DNA from: Rapana venosa
Lineage: Eukaryota > Mollusca > Gastropoda > Neogastropoda > Muricidae
Direction of reading: 5' to 3'
DNA length: 64,000 nt
NCBI GenBank assembly: GCA_028751875.1
Contig: CM054141.1
Location: 72,071,959-72,135,958, forward strand
Both the position numbers and the translations under genes were made by a program. The notes below the pieces were generated by a model, which was given only the letters and a program-made list of their open reading frames with translations, was not told the origin of the DNA and searched no databases. Shown piece by piece: positions 39,790-53,072 of the stretch (positions are counted from its first letter, which is position 1; each line of letters starts with the position of its first letter).

Positions 39790-42700
39790 CTGAAACATAC
39801 AAGAACATTTTCTGTAGACATACACCTTCACAATATCCCCCCTTCCTTTTTTACGTTCCTCAGCTAGAGCTCCAAGGTTCAACAATGATGAGATTTATAT
39901 TCATGACTGTTTACCCACCATGGCATTAAGTAGCTGCATTTCAACTTGAGGGATCATGTCAAAACATGACACCATGTTGCACCTTCAGCATCAGAAGTTC
40001 ACATGCAAATTATCAATGTCAGGCCACTGTGGGGCTACCAGCTAGAGGAGCGTTGCACTCATGATCTGACGGCAGTGGGTCGAGCAACCACAGAGGCACC
40101 CGTTTTGGGTGGTTTTACCCTGGAGTTAACATCAGTGCTAACGTGACTCCACTCCCCCAAAGGTCCTTTGGATAAATCTATAAACTCAGGCCAAGTGTGT
40201 GAATACATGGAAAACATCTTATGTTAAAAGCTAGTTCTGTTCTGCCTTTCAAAAGAGTAGGCCATTTTGTGCAAGGAACAAATGATCCTTTTTAAAAAGC
40301 ATGTATACACAGTCCCACTCAGACTGTCACAGGTGTTATGTTTAGACACCACCCCAGACAGAAGTCAGAATGCGGCTACCTATATAGTGGGTCAAAACAG
40401 CCGCATGTACATAACATCTCACTATTGATGGGTGAACCTTGGGAGCTGTGAGATAAAAAAAGAACAAATTCATGGATTGTTATGTTATGTTTAGTGTTTG
40501 GGGCTACTTCCACAAAATTTACTTTTGTTACCTTTCTTCTTTTTCAAGTATTTGAGTACAAAATAGCAGCCCTGTGTCTTCAGAACCCATCTTTTATATA
40601 AAAAAAAGTTTTAAAAAATTAAATTAGAACTGCTGGCCACTTACATACATGAAGAATAGAATAAGTTCACATAACATTTGAAAAATTACATGTTTCTCGG
40701 GGTGAAAACTGAAAGGTGTTTTTGTTTGTGTGTATGTTTGGGTTTTTTAACTTCTTTCATTTCAAGGACATTTCACATTTTGATGAAGTATTGCTCAAGA
40801 AATTGTCCATTGACATGAATGATAACTTAGAATAAGTGTATGATGTTTGCGTCATCTTTCCAAAGTGTGATATTAAATGATTACAAGTGCTTGAAAAAAA
40901 AAAAGTTTTGTAATTTGTTCTCTTTATTCACTAACCTTTTTTTAAACAATTCTGTTTTGAAGAAGACACCCTGCCCCCCTCCCATACTACTACCAGTAGG
41001 AATGGTTGTCAAAATAAAAAAACCCACAAACAAAAACCATGCACACTTGTATCACGTTTAGACATCATCACCTGTCACAACATGGGTATTAAATGGAAGC
41101 CAAATGGTCTGAATTATTATATACGCAGCACAAAATCTTGAGCACCATTACACTACCGCGAGCCTTGAACTTTGAAGCTCTAGCTCTAGTACAGAAAAAG
41201 AACTTTGACAAACAACAACAAAACAATACAAACAAAAAACTGCTATGAAATTTGTCCTCGAGTACATTTCATTTTAAGGAAGGTGGCAACAAGGTTTACA
41301 TGTTCACATGCCTCAAAGTAAACTGCGAGGTTCTGGGTTTGATTCCCAGCCTTGCCCTGTCTTCCCATTACTGAATGTCAAGCCTTTTGGGAGAGACTAA
41401 ACCAGGCAGACCTGTGTGCTTATGCCGTTATGGGTTTGTGCAGGTCAAAAGAACCCATGACACTTGACAGTTGAAAATAAAGAGCAGGGAGGTACCTCCT
41501 GACTGTTCTTGCAAAATTAGTAGACTGTTCAATTCCCAAATGTATCCCCAAAGTCAGAATGCACCTGACTTAATCCAGTTAATGATGGGGATTAAAGTCA
41601 CATGTTTACACAAATCTATCACCATTGCAGCATTGATGAACCTTGGAGCTCCAACTAAGTGACGATTTATGATTTAGAATATTTTGCTGTGATACTGAAG
41701 AGACACGCATCTCCCCACATCATGTGAACATTTTGGTAGATGTCTAAAAAGTGTTTGTATAATTTTGTAATTTAAAACAAACAACCACACCTACACTGTT
41801 TTGAAATAAAGTTTATAATTATTATAACTTTAAGATAAATTTCCTTAAAATTCAGTTAAAATGAACAGCCAAAAGTTGGTGTTTTTATCTTTTCCTTTAT
41901 TAAACCAAGAAAAAAGCTTTTTGCTTTACTGACAAGCTTTTTGATGCTACTGTTAAGTGATATTGATAAAAAGAAAGAACATTTTTAAAGCACATTGAAT
42001 GCTTTTTTAAGCGGAAAATAATCATAAAGTTTAGTTTTTCAAACATCACTGAAAACCAATTTATTCATGAACTAACAAACTACACAGTCAAAAAGCTGAA
42101 TGAAAACCAACCAAAAAAACCTGCATGACACTGATTAGGGCTACATATATCTATAGATCTGATCTATCAAATCTAGCAGGAAAATTGTTTACAACCCAGA
42201 TACCAGCTGACTAAAGCAGGATGACATCAAGAAACTAGTGCATAGAAAGGGTTGGGATTTGTTCAAATCCAGGTTGATCAGTTGACAGGACAGTCAGCCA
42301 TGACTGACTTAACGGTAACCAACACAGATGAACTGACTGGACATGTCATGACACTGATGACAGCAGCGGGTTTTTGTTTTGTAAAATTGAATTAAAATTT
42401 GTTAAAAAGCCCAGTTTGGTAGGGAAAAGGTGAACGCATACTACATAGTAATTCAGTGTTCATTAGCTTTTAAAAAAAACCATTTTTTAAACAAGTTTGA
42501 ATTATTTAACAAAGTCTGAAAATTTGTACTATTTCATTTGTCTAAAACATAAAACAGCTTTTTCAATTCATATGCTAGTTTATGAACACATTTTTTACAA
42601 TCCATTAGGCATTATTCTTACAGGAACTCATCTTCACTTTAGCATAGGTTGGGTGTTGGGGGGGTAGCAAGGGGTCCTGTCTGGTAATAAGACTGCTTGG

Positions 42701-43040
42701 TTTTTAAAAAAAATTAATTAAAAAAAAAAAGACTGCTTGGTTTGAATCTGATACAGGATAGTACTGCAGAGAGCCTCCTTACACCACAGTCTACAGATGA
42801 ATTGTAAGTTACACACATGTGACATAACAAGCTTTCTATCCCACCCCATGCCAAGAAATTCCTTAAAACTAGGGACCTCATTTCTCAGCAGTGAGCACAC
42901 AAAATAATGAAAATGGTGGACAAATAAATCAAATGCATGCAATCTCAAACTGTTCAAAGAAACACAAAAATGAGTTTTCCCCTTAGCTCAGTAGTTAAAA
43001 TACTTGTCAGCACTATTACTATTAAGTATTATAGTATTAA

Positions 43041-43079
<39 letters not shown>

Positions 43080-44102
43080 AACTGCCAAAATACTAGCAAT
43101 AGCATGCACCACTACCATACTTATTCAGTTATTGCCAGAATAGCATACAGTGATACACTTAAGAATAAGAGTAAAGAGTGGAACATTGTGAATGAAATTA
43201 ATAAATCTAGTTCTAAAAACCTGTGAATGTAGATCTTTTCTGATGCTGATATTGCAAAACTTTCAGACTGCAACAAGGTAAAATTAAACTCATGAAAATG
43301 ATACTGAGAGGACATGTTCTGAAAATCCAAGGAATATGTAAGCTGAAATTTTTAGTTTATAGTAACCAGGATTACTTGCAGCCAGCAAACCATGATACTA
43401 CTGTCTGTGCCTGTGGAGAAACCATAGGCTGAGGCTGTCTGTAGTGTTATTCACAGTGTCCACAAGTAGTAGGAGGGAGGAGGAGGGGGGGGGGGGGCTG
43501 CTATCTGTGGTCAAGAGGATGACATGTAGTAGGGATGATAAGGGGAATACCCTGGAGATATCCAGTCAGTAGGGGTCTAATGGGAGTGTGCTGTTTAGAC
43601 CCTTTGTTCTGTGTAGCTGGCTGGCCTGTCTTTGGTCCATGCAACTTGACAGCCTATGCCTTGGAACACTTTTTCAAACCCCAAAAGACTAACAGCAATA
43701 AACAAATGACATTACCCACACTGGCACAGTCAAAGCCTGTATTCCTTTTCTAACATGGAAACCTGGTCACTAGAGAAAATGAAATAAGTGAAAAGTTACC
43801 TTATGCCAAGTTACATAAATGGCTCATGCAGTAGCACTCTTTTTTAATTGTTTTTAAAAAAAACAACAACTATGCAATAGCACTAGCAGTATGTTACAGA
43901 AAATACAGATTCCTGCAAATGTGAAAAATGTATGGCAAGACTAAGAGTATAAAATATCCCCAGCTATCTCCATCCCACTTTTCTCTACTCTCAAATTATG
44001 AGAAGAGGAAAGGAAGGGGTGTCACTGTGAGCTTTCATTTTTGGTACAGTACATTACAGGGAATGAATTTTTCTGTGCCAAGTTCAAAGGGAAGGGGTGT
44101 TC

Positions 44103-44157
<55 letters not shown>

Positions 44158-47100
44158 GTATGTACATTTGTGTGCCTTTGTGTTTGTGGGCATGTGTGTT
44201 GAGTGCGTGCATACATATGTGCAGTGTGTGTATGCGCGCGGGTGTGCACACACCTATATAGATCAAAATGTGTTTTTAAATGCTATGTTTGGTTTTACTT
44301 TCTTTTTTGTTTGTTTGTGTTTCTTTCTTCTTTTTTTCGGGAGAGGAGAGGGGATGTGTATCCGACACCTGTTTGCACCATTTACACCAATGAATGCACT
44401 ATGCATCAAGCTTTTGATACATGGCTGCGATGACTGCATGCGTGCGAGCGCGTCTGTGTGCTTGCCTAAGTAGACTAATAAACTGCGCTATCACTTGTAC
44501 AAGCACTGAACTCTGCTAGACGCCATGACCCAAAGCATTATTTTCATCCCTATCTGGTAGGCCTATCTCTCCACCCGAACCATTAAAATGGAAAAGACGG
44601 TCACTGAGTCAGTGTCACAGAGTTCAATGTCAGCCGATTTTGCTAAGTACTAAACACATTCATGACACTGACAAACTTTCAAACGGGGCAATTGATACTT
44701 TTCAAACCAGTTTCACCTACCTCCAGGCAGCTGTTAATCTGTCACAGAGAACATACACACAAACTGTAGGCTGACTTGGAAACAAACGTGTACACAGTAC
44801 AGGCACTGTCTGTCTACTTCGAAGGACGGGATGCTTGCTACACGGCTAGGCCCTATCGAATCGGCAATGGCCACTGGACCGAACAGGCAACTGACAAAGA
44901 TACCTCAGCTTGACTCCATTGATGGTCTTCGATTTTTTTCACTGAGTTTGTTCTGTCCACTGCAACTAATCCTATCGTGGAGGTACCATTGTATGCTTAA
45001 ACTCCAAAGAACAATGTTTAAAAGTGACTTTTCATTCAAAATTCGTTAAAACAACAGTTCGTATCGGCCCCCAGATACACACAGGTGAGCCCTTGGTCAG
45101 CGTACGCATCGTTCGCGCGCATGTTTGGCAACAGTCCCCGTGTAATCCTTTAGGTTTCTGTACTCCGAAGTGTCTTTGCCAGTTTCACGTTGCACACCGT
45201 TTCCACGCGCGGAGTGGTGTGTGTGTGTGTGTGTGTGTGCAGCTTTTCATGCCACTGACAGTTTCCGCAGTCGGTTGTATTTCTCTTTTTCTTTGTCAGT
45301 GCTGGTTCTAACCTTTGTTAAGAATTGATCGAAGCAACTACTAGGCCTACTTCAATATATTTTATTATAAAGCTTTGTTATTGTTGCTCCTGTTTAACTG
45401 TTGTTTAGGAGGGGGAGGGGAGGCATTACACATTTTAGTTTGGGGTTTGGAATGTGATCAGAAAGAGCTGTTGAGCCATGTAAGTCTAAAAGCATAATAC
45501 ATTTTTTTTAAATGGAGAAAGAAACCATTTTTCAATTTAAAAAAAAAAAGGAACTGTGGTCACTAAGGGTGGATCGGTGGTCTAGAGGTAACGCGCCTGC
45601 CAAGAAAGCAAAAAGTCCGAGTCAGAAGTGTGCGGTGGTTCGATTCCCGTTTGGGCCCGAAACTTTTCCCCCATCCATTAGACCATGAGTGGTGGTCTTG
45701 GTGCTAGTCTTTCGGATGAGACGATATACCGAGGTCCCGTGTGTTACACATGATTATTTAGCGCACGTAAAAGAGCCCACGGCAACAAGAGAGTTGCCCC
45801 TGGAAAAATTCTGTAGAAAAAAGCCACTCTGAAAGGGAAACATTATACAGTTGCAGACAGGAAAAAGAAAAACAAATAATGGGTGGCGCTGCTCTTGTGG
45901 CGACGCGCTCTCCCTGGGGAGAGCAGCCCGAATTTCACGCAGAGAAATCTGCCGTGACTTAAAGTGGTATAAATAAATAATTACTTCACATAAATGCACC
46001 GTTTGCACACCCAATCAGATAAAATTGGGAGACACAAACTTAAAGCTGCAAGCTCACGGAAGTCATAAAAAAGTAATGATTGATCATATCAATCAATCAT
46101 TCGACAATCAAACTTATTATCACTTCTCTGCATCAGAGTTTGTCTCAACCGCAAAGCCCTCAAAATAATATAGCAAGTCGCATTACATGAAACGGGTGAA
46201 AGCATGGTGTTCTTCCTCCTAACCTAGGCTAGGGTCTTCTCCTTTCTACCACAACCCGATTCCCACGCAAAGGGAAGGAACTGGATCCTAGCACGTCAAT
46301 TACAGGCTGGCCGGCCCATTACGAGGGGTTGCAAAACTGGAGAATCTACGCCGTTGGATGGTCAGCTTGGTTGGTGCGTTTGCCTTGTGGGTTTCATCCT
46401 TTGTTGTAGTCTACAGAATGTAGGTCGATAGGCGGAGGGCAGCAAGGATAGCTCAGCGCTACCTTTCTTAGGTACACAAGCGAGCTATTTCTGACTCAAG
46501 TCTACACTAAACTCAGGGTTTCCTTTCAGAGCAAAGTCTCCAAAGAAAACTGAGGCCCGTAATGGTAGGGTCTAAGTGCCCCCCCCCCCCCCCCCCCCCT
46601 CCCCTTATTCACCTCTTCCTGTCCCCATCCCTTATGAAAATAATTAGGAAACAGGGATGTTTTTCGTTACTCTTATTTCTTTCTATTAGACCTACATGTT
46701 GAAACTTCACAGGATGAGCTCAATTACCCATGTTAGTGCCATGTAGTTAGTTTAGATCTGGACACTTCAACAGCTTGAAAACACTCTTTCATCATTGAAG
46801 GTGTAATTGCTACCAATTCAGAATTATAAAAACTAACCAAGGCTAATCAGTTCTTTAGTGGCCGGGAGGTAGGCAGGCCTACATTTGAAAGTCGCACATA
46901 AAAACAACTTGTTAGAAAACAAACTGCTCATAAAATGAATACACAGGAATCTTACAACCACCATCAGCACCAAACAGGCAAAGAGTATGGTCCGATTCAG
47001 AAAACAAACAAAAAAGACCCCTGTATTCAATTTCTCTGAACAGACAGGAGTTGGCACAATGATGCCTTTGATGGGCGATAACGTTTCATCATCAAACCCC

Positions 47101-49365
47101 AAAAGCCAGACCCCCCCCCCCCCCCCCCCCCTCCCGACCCCCCAAACAACAACAAAAAATCCAAACACAAACAACTACTAGATCTATATTATATAGATAG
47201 ATAGCTCCCTGCGTGTTCGCCGAATTGTTACCGCAGTAAACCTAAGTCTGGTTTTGGGTGTTGTTTTTTCGTTCCTCACCTAGAGCTCCTGAGGTTCAGC
47301 AATGGTTCTTACTCTTCCGACAGACGGAACGGGTTTTTATTTAACAAGATGTTCTGCGTGGATTGGCACACGGGGCCTCGGTTTATAGTCTCGTCCTTCT
47401 TCTTCGTCGAACGCTCAGACAGCAACTCCTGAGGCCCTGACAAATGCTGCCGTGCGCTGAAGGCCCTCCAGGGTCCGAAGAGTTTGTCCCTCATCGGCAG
47501 GTCAGTAGGCCAGATATCGGCCCTCAGGTTTTGATGTGTTGGACAGGTCTGGAGGGAGCGTTCCACTGTCATGGGAGAAGTCCTTCGAATGAGACCATAA
47601 ACCGAGGCCCCGTGGCGAACGCCATCAGAACACTTGCGCACACGTTAATCCTGTTCCGCTAGTTCGAAAGAGTAGGCCATTGTGTGCCGTGGGACAGATG
47701 ACAAAATTTAAACTCATACCACGTTAAAAAATAACTCTGAGCGACTTTGATTTGTTGTTAACAAGATCAAGCGCTATATAAATCCATACATATTATATAT
47801 TATATTTTTTAAGTGCCACAGGGCAACGCCTCAGAATCACCTGGGCCAGATACGCTGGACCTGACTAGTCAGGTGCTTAACGGCAGCGCAACGCATTCTT
47901 GCTCATATGGCAGATAGTCTCGTCCGACTGTTTAGTTTGACTTCTAGTTCGATTTTTCTCGTAAAAATGAGAAGAAAGGACAAAGCTGGGAATCGAACCC
48001 AGCAGAACATCACGTTTATTTGTTAGGCGAGGGAACGTCTTAACCGTCCTGCCACCTCCCCTACCTGATGCAGTCTATGTGTGGAATGGGCTATGGTCAA
48101 TATGAACCTGGTCGTTCCAGTGATATTCCCTTTTGAACACTGCACAGGAATTTACCATCCTTGCTCTGCCTTTAGACCTATACGTTATCTTGTGTTGTAG
48201 TCCCAGTGCTGACCGTTTGGCAATGGCTAGGCTACGCCTGAGCGAGGGCTGAGAACCATGATAAGAAAAGTGACATCTGCCAAACAGCTCAGCTGACCTC
48301 AAGTATGTGTAATTGCTTTTCTCCTTCTCCCCTCTTGACCAGTGAGGTAACGAGTCATTGACTTTCTACATTTATGTGCCATGCCAGCTTGGGCTGGAGG
48401 GTGGAGGGACTACTGACCACTACATGTAGAGGGGGGGGGGGGGGCAGTTTGGCCTTCCTATCTTGTGGTGTGGGTAAAAGGCCTACATCCATCTCTCCCA
48501 CCTCTAGCCTGGCTAGAGAAAATCTTCCTTCTTTCCCCTCCTGGGGTTCCACAGACATATTCTAATATTTTGTCTGTCTGTCTCTGTCTCTCTCTGTCTG
48601 TCTGTCTGTCTCTCTCAATGAATAAGAGAAAAATCTTCCTGAATAAAAAGAGTATCATTTTTTAAAGTACACACCGAATGAGAAGTTTGTGTTTATCTCC
48701 CACTCCAAAGTCAAATGCACTGGGCCTGACGTCAGAAGCTTAACGGCAGCACAAGGCATTTTTACTCATATAAAAGACAACAATAGTTTAGTTGCTGTCT
48801 GAGCATTCAAAGAAGAAGACAATAACAATGATGTGAATAAAAATCCATGTTACCAGAAAACAAACAGCACCCCTCCAAAAAAACCAACCAAACAAAAAAC
48901 AACAACACACCCCCCCCCCCCCCCCCCCCCCCCAACGACAAAAACTGCAGCGACAAAAACCAGCAAGAAACACACAAAACAAGAAGAAAACCCATCTTGA
49001 AATGGATGTTAGGGAAATGCAGTTGTATAGTAATCCAATACTGGCAATAGGCTCATTCTTTATTTGCTATCTTGCCATAAGTGAGTGACAGTGCCAAGAT
49101 ATGACAGACATCTCAAGTGGAATGTTTTAGATTGTCTTTGTTTAAAGAGAGAGAGTAATCAACCATGCGAAGTACACAGAAAGAAACTGATAGGATTGCC
49201 ATTACTGTTGTTTCTAATTCTATCTTCACATCTCTCCTCCGTCCTACCCCTTTATTAAAAAAATCAAATCAAAACCACACACAAAAAATCCCATCCCCTT
49301 TAAAACTTAGTATTCCAGTCTTTTTCTTCTCCTCCACCATCGCACTCCCCCTCCAATCTTAGTCT

Positions 49366-49444
<79 letters not shown>

Positions 49445-51603
49445 ATATATAGAGAGAGGGACGGGGCCAAGCGCTAAGCAGTACTATATTTTGTAACTTA
49501 AGCTTGATCTAAAAAGAAACTTTAAACTTAATTCTAATTTCGCTGTAGGTGTGCTTTCAATCATCACCAAGGTGTACTCTTGTTTAGGCTTGCTATGACC
49601 ATCGCTCAGCTTTCCGTGAGGGTCACCAACACATACAGAAATCTGGACGATCATTGTAATTCAATGCAGAGTGCAAACACCCCACACGTTGACTTACCAT
49701 TCGTGCCCAGCAGTCCGCCAGCTCGTCCAAAGTGACGTTGATGCTGTTGGGGGATGGCGTCATATCCATCCTCTGCTCACATCTGTCTGTGTCTCTGTCC
49801 CCCTCCTTTGGATTCCAGACACTGGTCCCCGTTGTCGTGGCTGACTGGACAGAGAGAGGTGGCTGTAGGGGCAGGTTGCTGGGTATGGATAGTGGCTCAG
49901 ACCCGATTGTCTCTGGCTTTTCGTTCAGTACATTGTCTGTTGCTGTGCTGCCCAAAGCAGCCGGCTGAGGAGTCATGGGCGTTCTCATCGTGGAGTTGCC
50001 CATCACAGAGTTCGTGACCAAAATGCTGGGTGTCCTTTGTGCGAGGTTTGACCTCAACAGTTCTGCCGCACTAGACTGCACAGCGAAAGTGGAGTTGCCC
50101 ATCAGCGAGTCTGTGACGAGTAAGCTAGGTGTCCTGATGGTGGCACTGGCCTGCTGTTGTTCACAGGGGGACCTGACGGCGAAGGTGGAGTTGCCCATGA
50201 CAGAATCCGTGGCCATGAGGACAGGGGTTCGATGACTGGAAGTGGGGGCTGAGGTGGGGGAATGCAGAGCAAATGGAGAATTCATCATGGAAGAGGTGGC
50301 CATGATTGAGGGCGTGCCGCGGTGAAGCAGCAGCGAGGTCATGGTGAAGGTGTTATCGGCCACAGCCTCTGCCCCGACACCGCCACCACCACCACCACCA
50401 CCACCAGTGGACTCTGAGGGGGTGGGACAGGTCTGGCCGCTGTGGCCCTCACACCGGACAGTCTGCAGAGAGGGAGGAAGGCTGTGAGGAGACTGTCCAC
50501 ACTGCCAGAGAGGAGGGGGGCGGCCTGGGATGGTGTGCGTGCCCCCGCAGTGCTGCAGCATGGCCGGCGTGCTGCCTGTCTGCTGCTGCTGCGGGGTACT
50601 GGGTTGCCCTTGCAGTGAAGAGTCCGCAAACCCGGAAGGGGGCGTCAAAATAATGCTGCTGCGCGACCCGTCTGGAAGCAGCTTCGGAGGGGACTGCGCT
50701 GGACAATGGTCTGGCTCTGGAGACTCATCCGTCTCCATCTTCACCTCCAGCCAGTCTGCAACAACGCAGTAACACGCACACACGTCATGTCAGAGAGCAT
50801 TATATTTATACAGCGAAGTGTTTAGACTATTGTCAATGTAAGCCAAGGAAAAATAACAAGTACAGGAGAGACTATGCCATGCAGATCGTGACCAGTCACT
50901 TCTTCATGCCGCCACGTGTGCTAGCAGCGTTCTCTGCAATGGCAAGGCAGGCGCAGGCCACCAGTCTCTCTCATGAAGGATTTGAAATGGAGCCGACCAC
51001 CAGTCAAGATGATGAAGAAAATATAAAGACTGTTCAGACGTTCCCTTATAAATAAAACATTCAACACTGCATGATCCTAGATCGCCACGTTACTCCTTCA
51101 GTCTGACAAACCCAAAAGACCGGGAAATGATGATAGCAAGAGAGGATAACTGCTGACCAGATTGCTGGGAAATTTTCTCACACAAAAATGCCGTTTCCTC
51201 TGCAAAAGACAATGGGAATTTTCTTCAGCAGCTCTTTCGCATTTTATGTTCTCTCAGATCAGTTTGCTACTGCCCTGACTTTCCCCACAAGCACTGAAAT
51301 AATAAACTCGTTTGGTTTTGTATACATGTGGTGGTGTGTTCAGTGGACAGAGTTTACCTTACATTAAGAGGGAGTTACCACAGCAGTGGTGTAGCTCAGT
51401 GTCACATGTCTGATCCCTCTCCTTTCTCCCGACCTCTGTGGTGTTTCTTTGCTGTTCACTGCCTCTGTTGTCCTGTTGGTGTGTGGCCAGTCAACACACA
51501 GGTTTTGCCCAGGATCTGACCAAAATTGGCTTTGCCACCTTCTTTAAACACGTTGCCTAGTTTGTCACACTTGAACCCATCCCTCCTCTGACAACGACAG
51601 AGC

Positions 51604-51650
<47 letters not shown>

Positions 51651-52187
51651 CGCGTGCGTGCGTGCGAGCGTGCGTGCGTAGGGAGATCATTAAGGAATCT
51701 GCAAACAGACTCAGAGCTAAGGGCTGGAAATGGACAGAAACCGTGTCAGTCGGAGAAAAATACCATGCAGTAGGAGTTGTGAAGTCAGTTCCACATATCA
51801 CCAGTACTCATCCAGAAAATGACCAGCCGCCAAAATTATGACAATTCCAGATGGCGTTTATTTCCTAGTGTTATGTGAAAATCAGGGCGTGAAAATATGT
51901 TGATTACTTGCCCACGTACGTCGTTTAGGTCTTCCGATGTCATAGAATTTTACAGGTACATTCACACTAGCGTTTTTATACTATATGTGCATGAATAACT
52001 ATTACCATAATGAACAGATTTTGTTACTGTTCAGTACTGAAAAAAGCCAGGGGAAAAAAGTAAGGTTCAACCCATTTTAATCAATGATCATGAACAATAA
52101 TAGTATTGATCGTTTGACACGATTCTAGAAGCATCAACTGAGTAAATATTCTAATTATGTTAGTGTCTGTGCCGTAGTAAGTTGTTC

Positions 52188-52249
<62 letters not shown>

Positions 52250-52912
52250 TACAAGGTGTACAGGTGATGGAAGGGAACTAATCCACGACACTGTGACACC
52301 TTCAGTGACCGCTGTCTTCTCCCATGAGTAGAACAGCTCAGTGCTCTGTTACACCACAGGGAGCGGAGTACAGAAGCCTAACGCGTCAACTCGCGATCTG
52401 ACCTAAGCACCCTAGATAGTGTTCGAGTCTCCGCTGGTCTGCCTGTTAGACAGGATTTATTTTTTCCTGGATAGCTACCGACTCCACTCCGGATAAAACC
52501 TCAGGATAAGGCTAAAACCCCAGACCTGTGTGTGAATGCATGCGGAACATTTAGCGCACGCATTAAAATCCTATCAACTTCCATAGCAAATAGGCCGGCC
52601 AGCTTTGGGAGGTGGGCTGGGTAACACGAACTGACCCAGCATGCACATGGAGAGGGGATGGGCTCCGCCAGGTTCAACTTGCCCACGACACACGGCATGA
52701 AAAATTCACTGCTGTCACATTGTCAGTGTCCCCCGTGACTATGATGACTCCTTAAAGACTTGGAGAAAGAAGTGTCACACACACACACACACCCACACAG
52801 AACCAAAAAAGATTGGACAAATTCTATGAAACTGCGTACGTACAGGAACTAAATATTTAAAGTACGGGAGAGCTTATTTATTATACTCGAAATAAAAGAA
52901 CGAACCCCCCCC

Positions 52913-52943
<31 letters not shown>

Positions 52944-52994
52944 ATCACCACACCCACCCCACATGTGCAAGTGCATGCCCAGAAGAAGAGGGGA

Positions 52995-53072
<78 letters not shown>

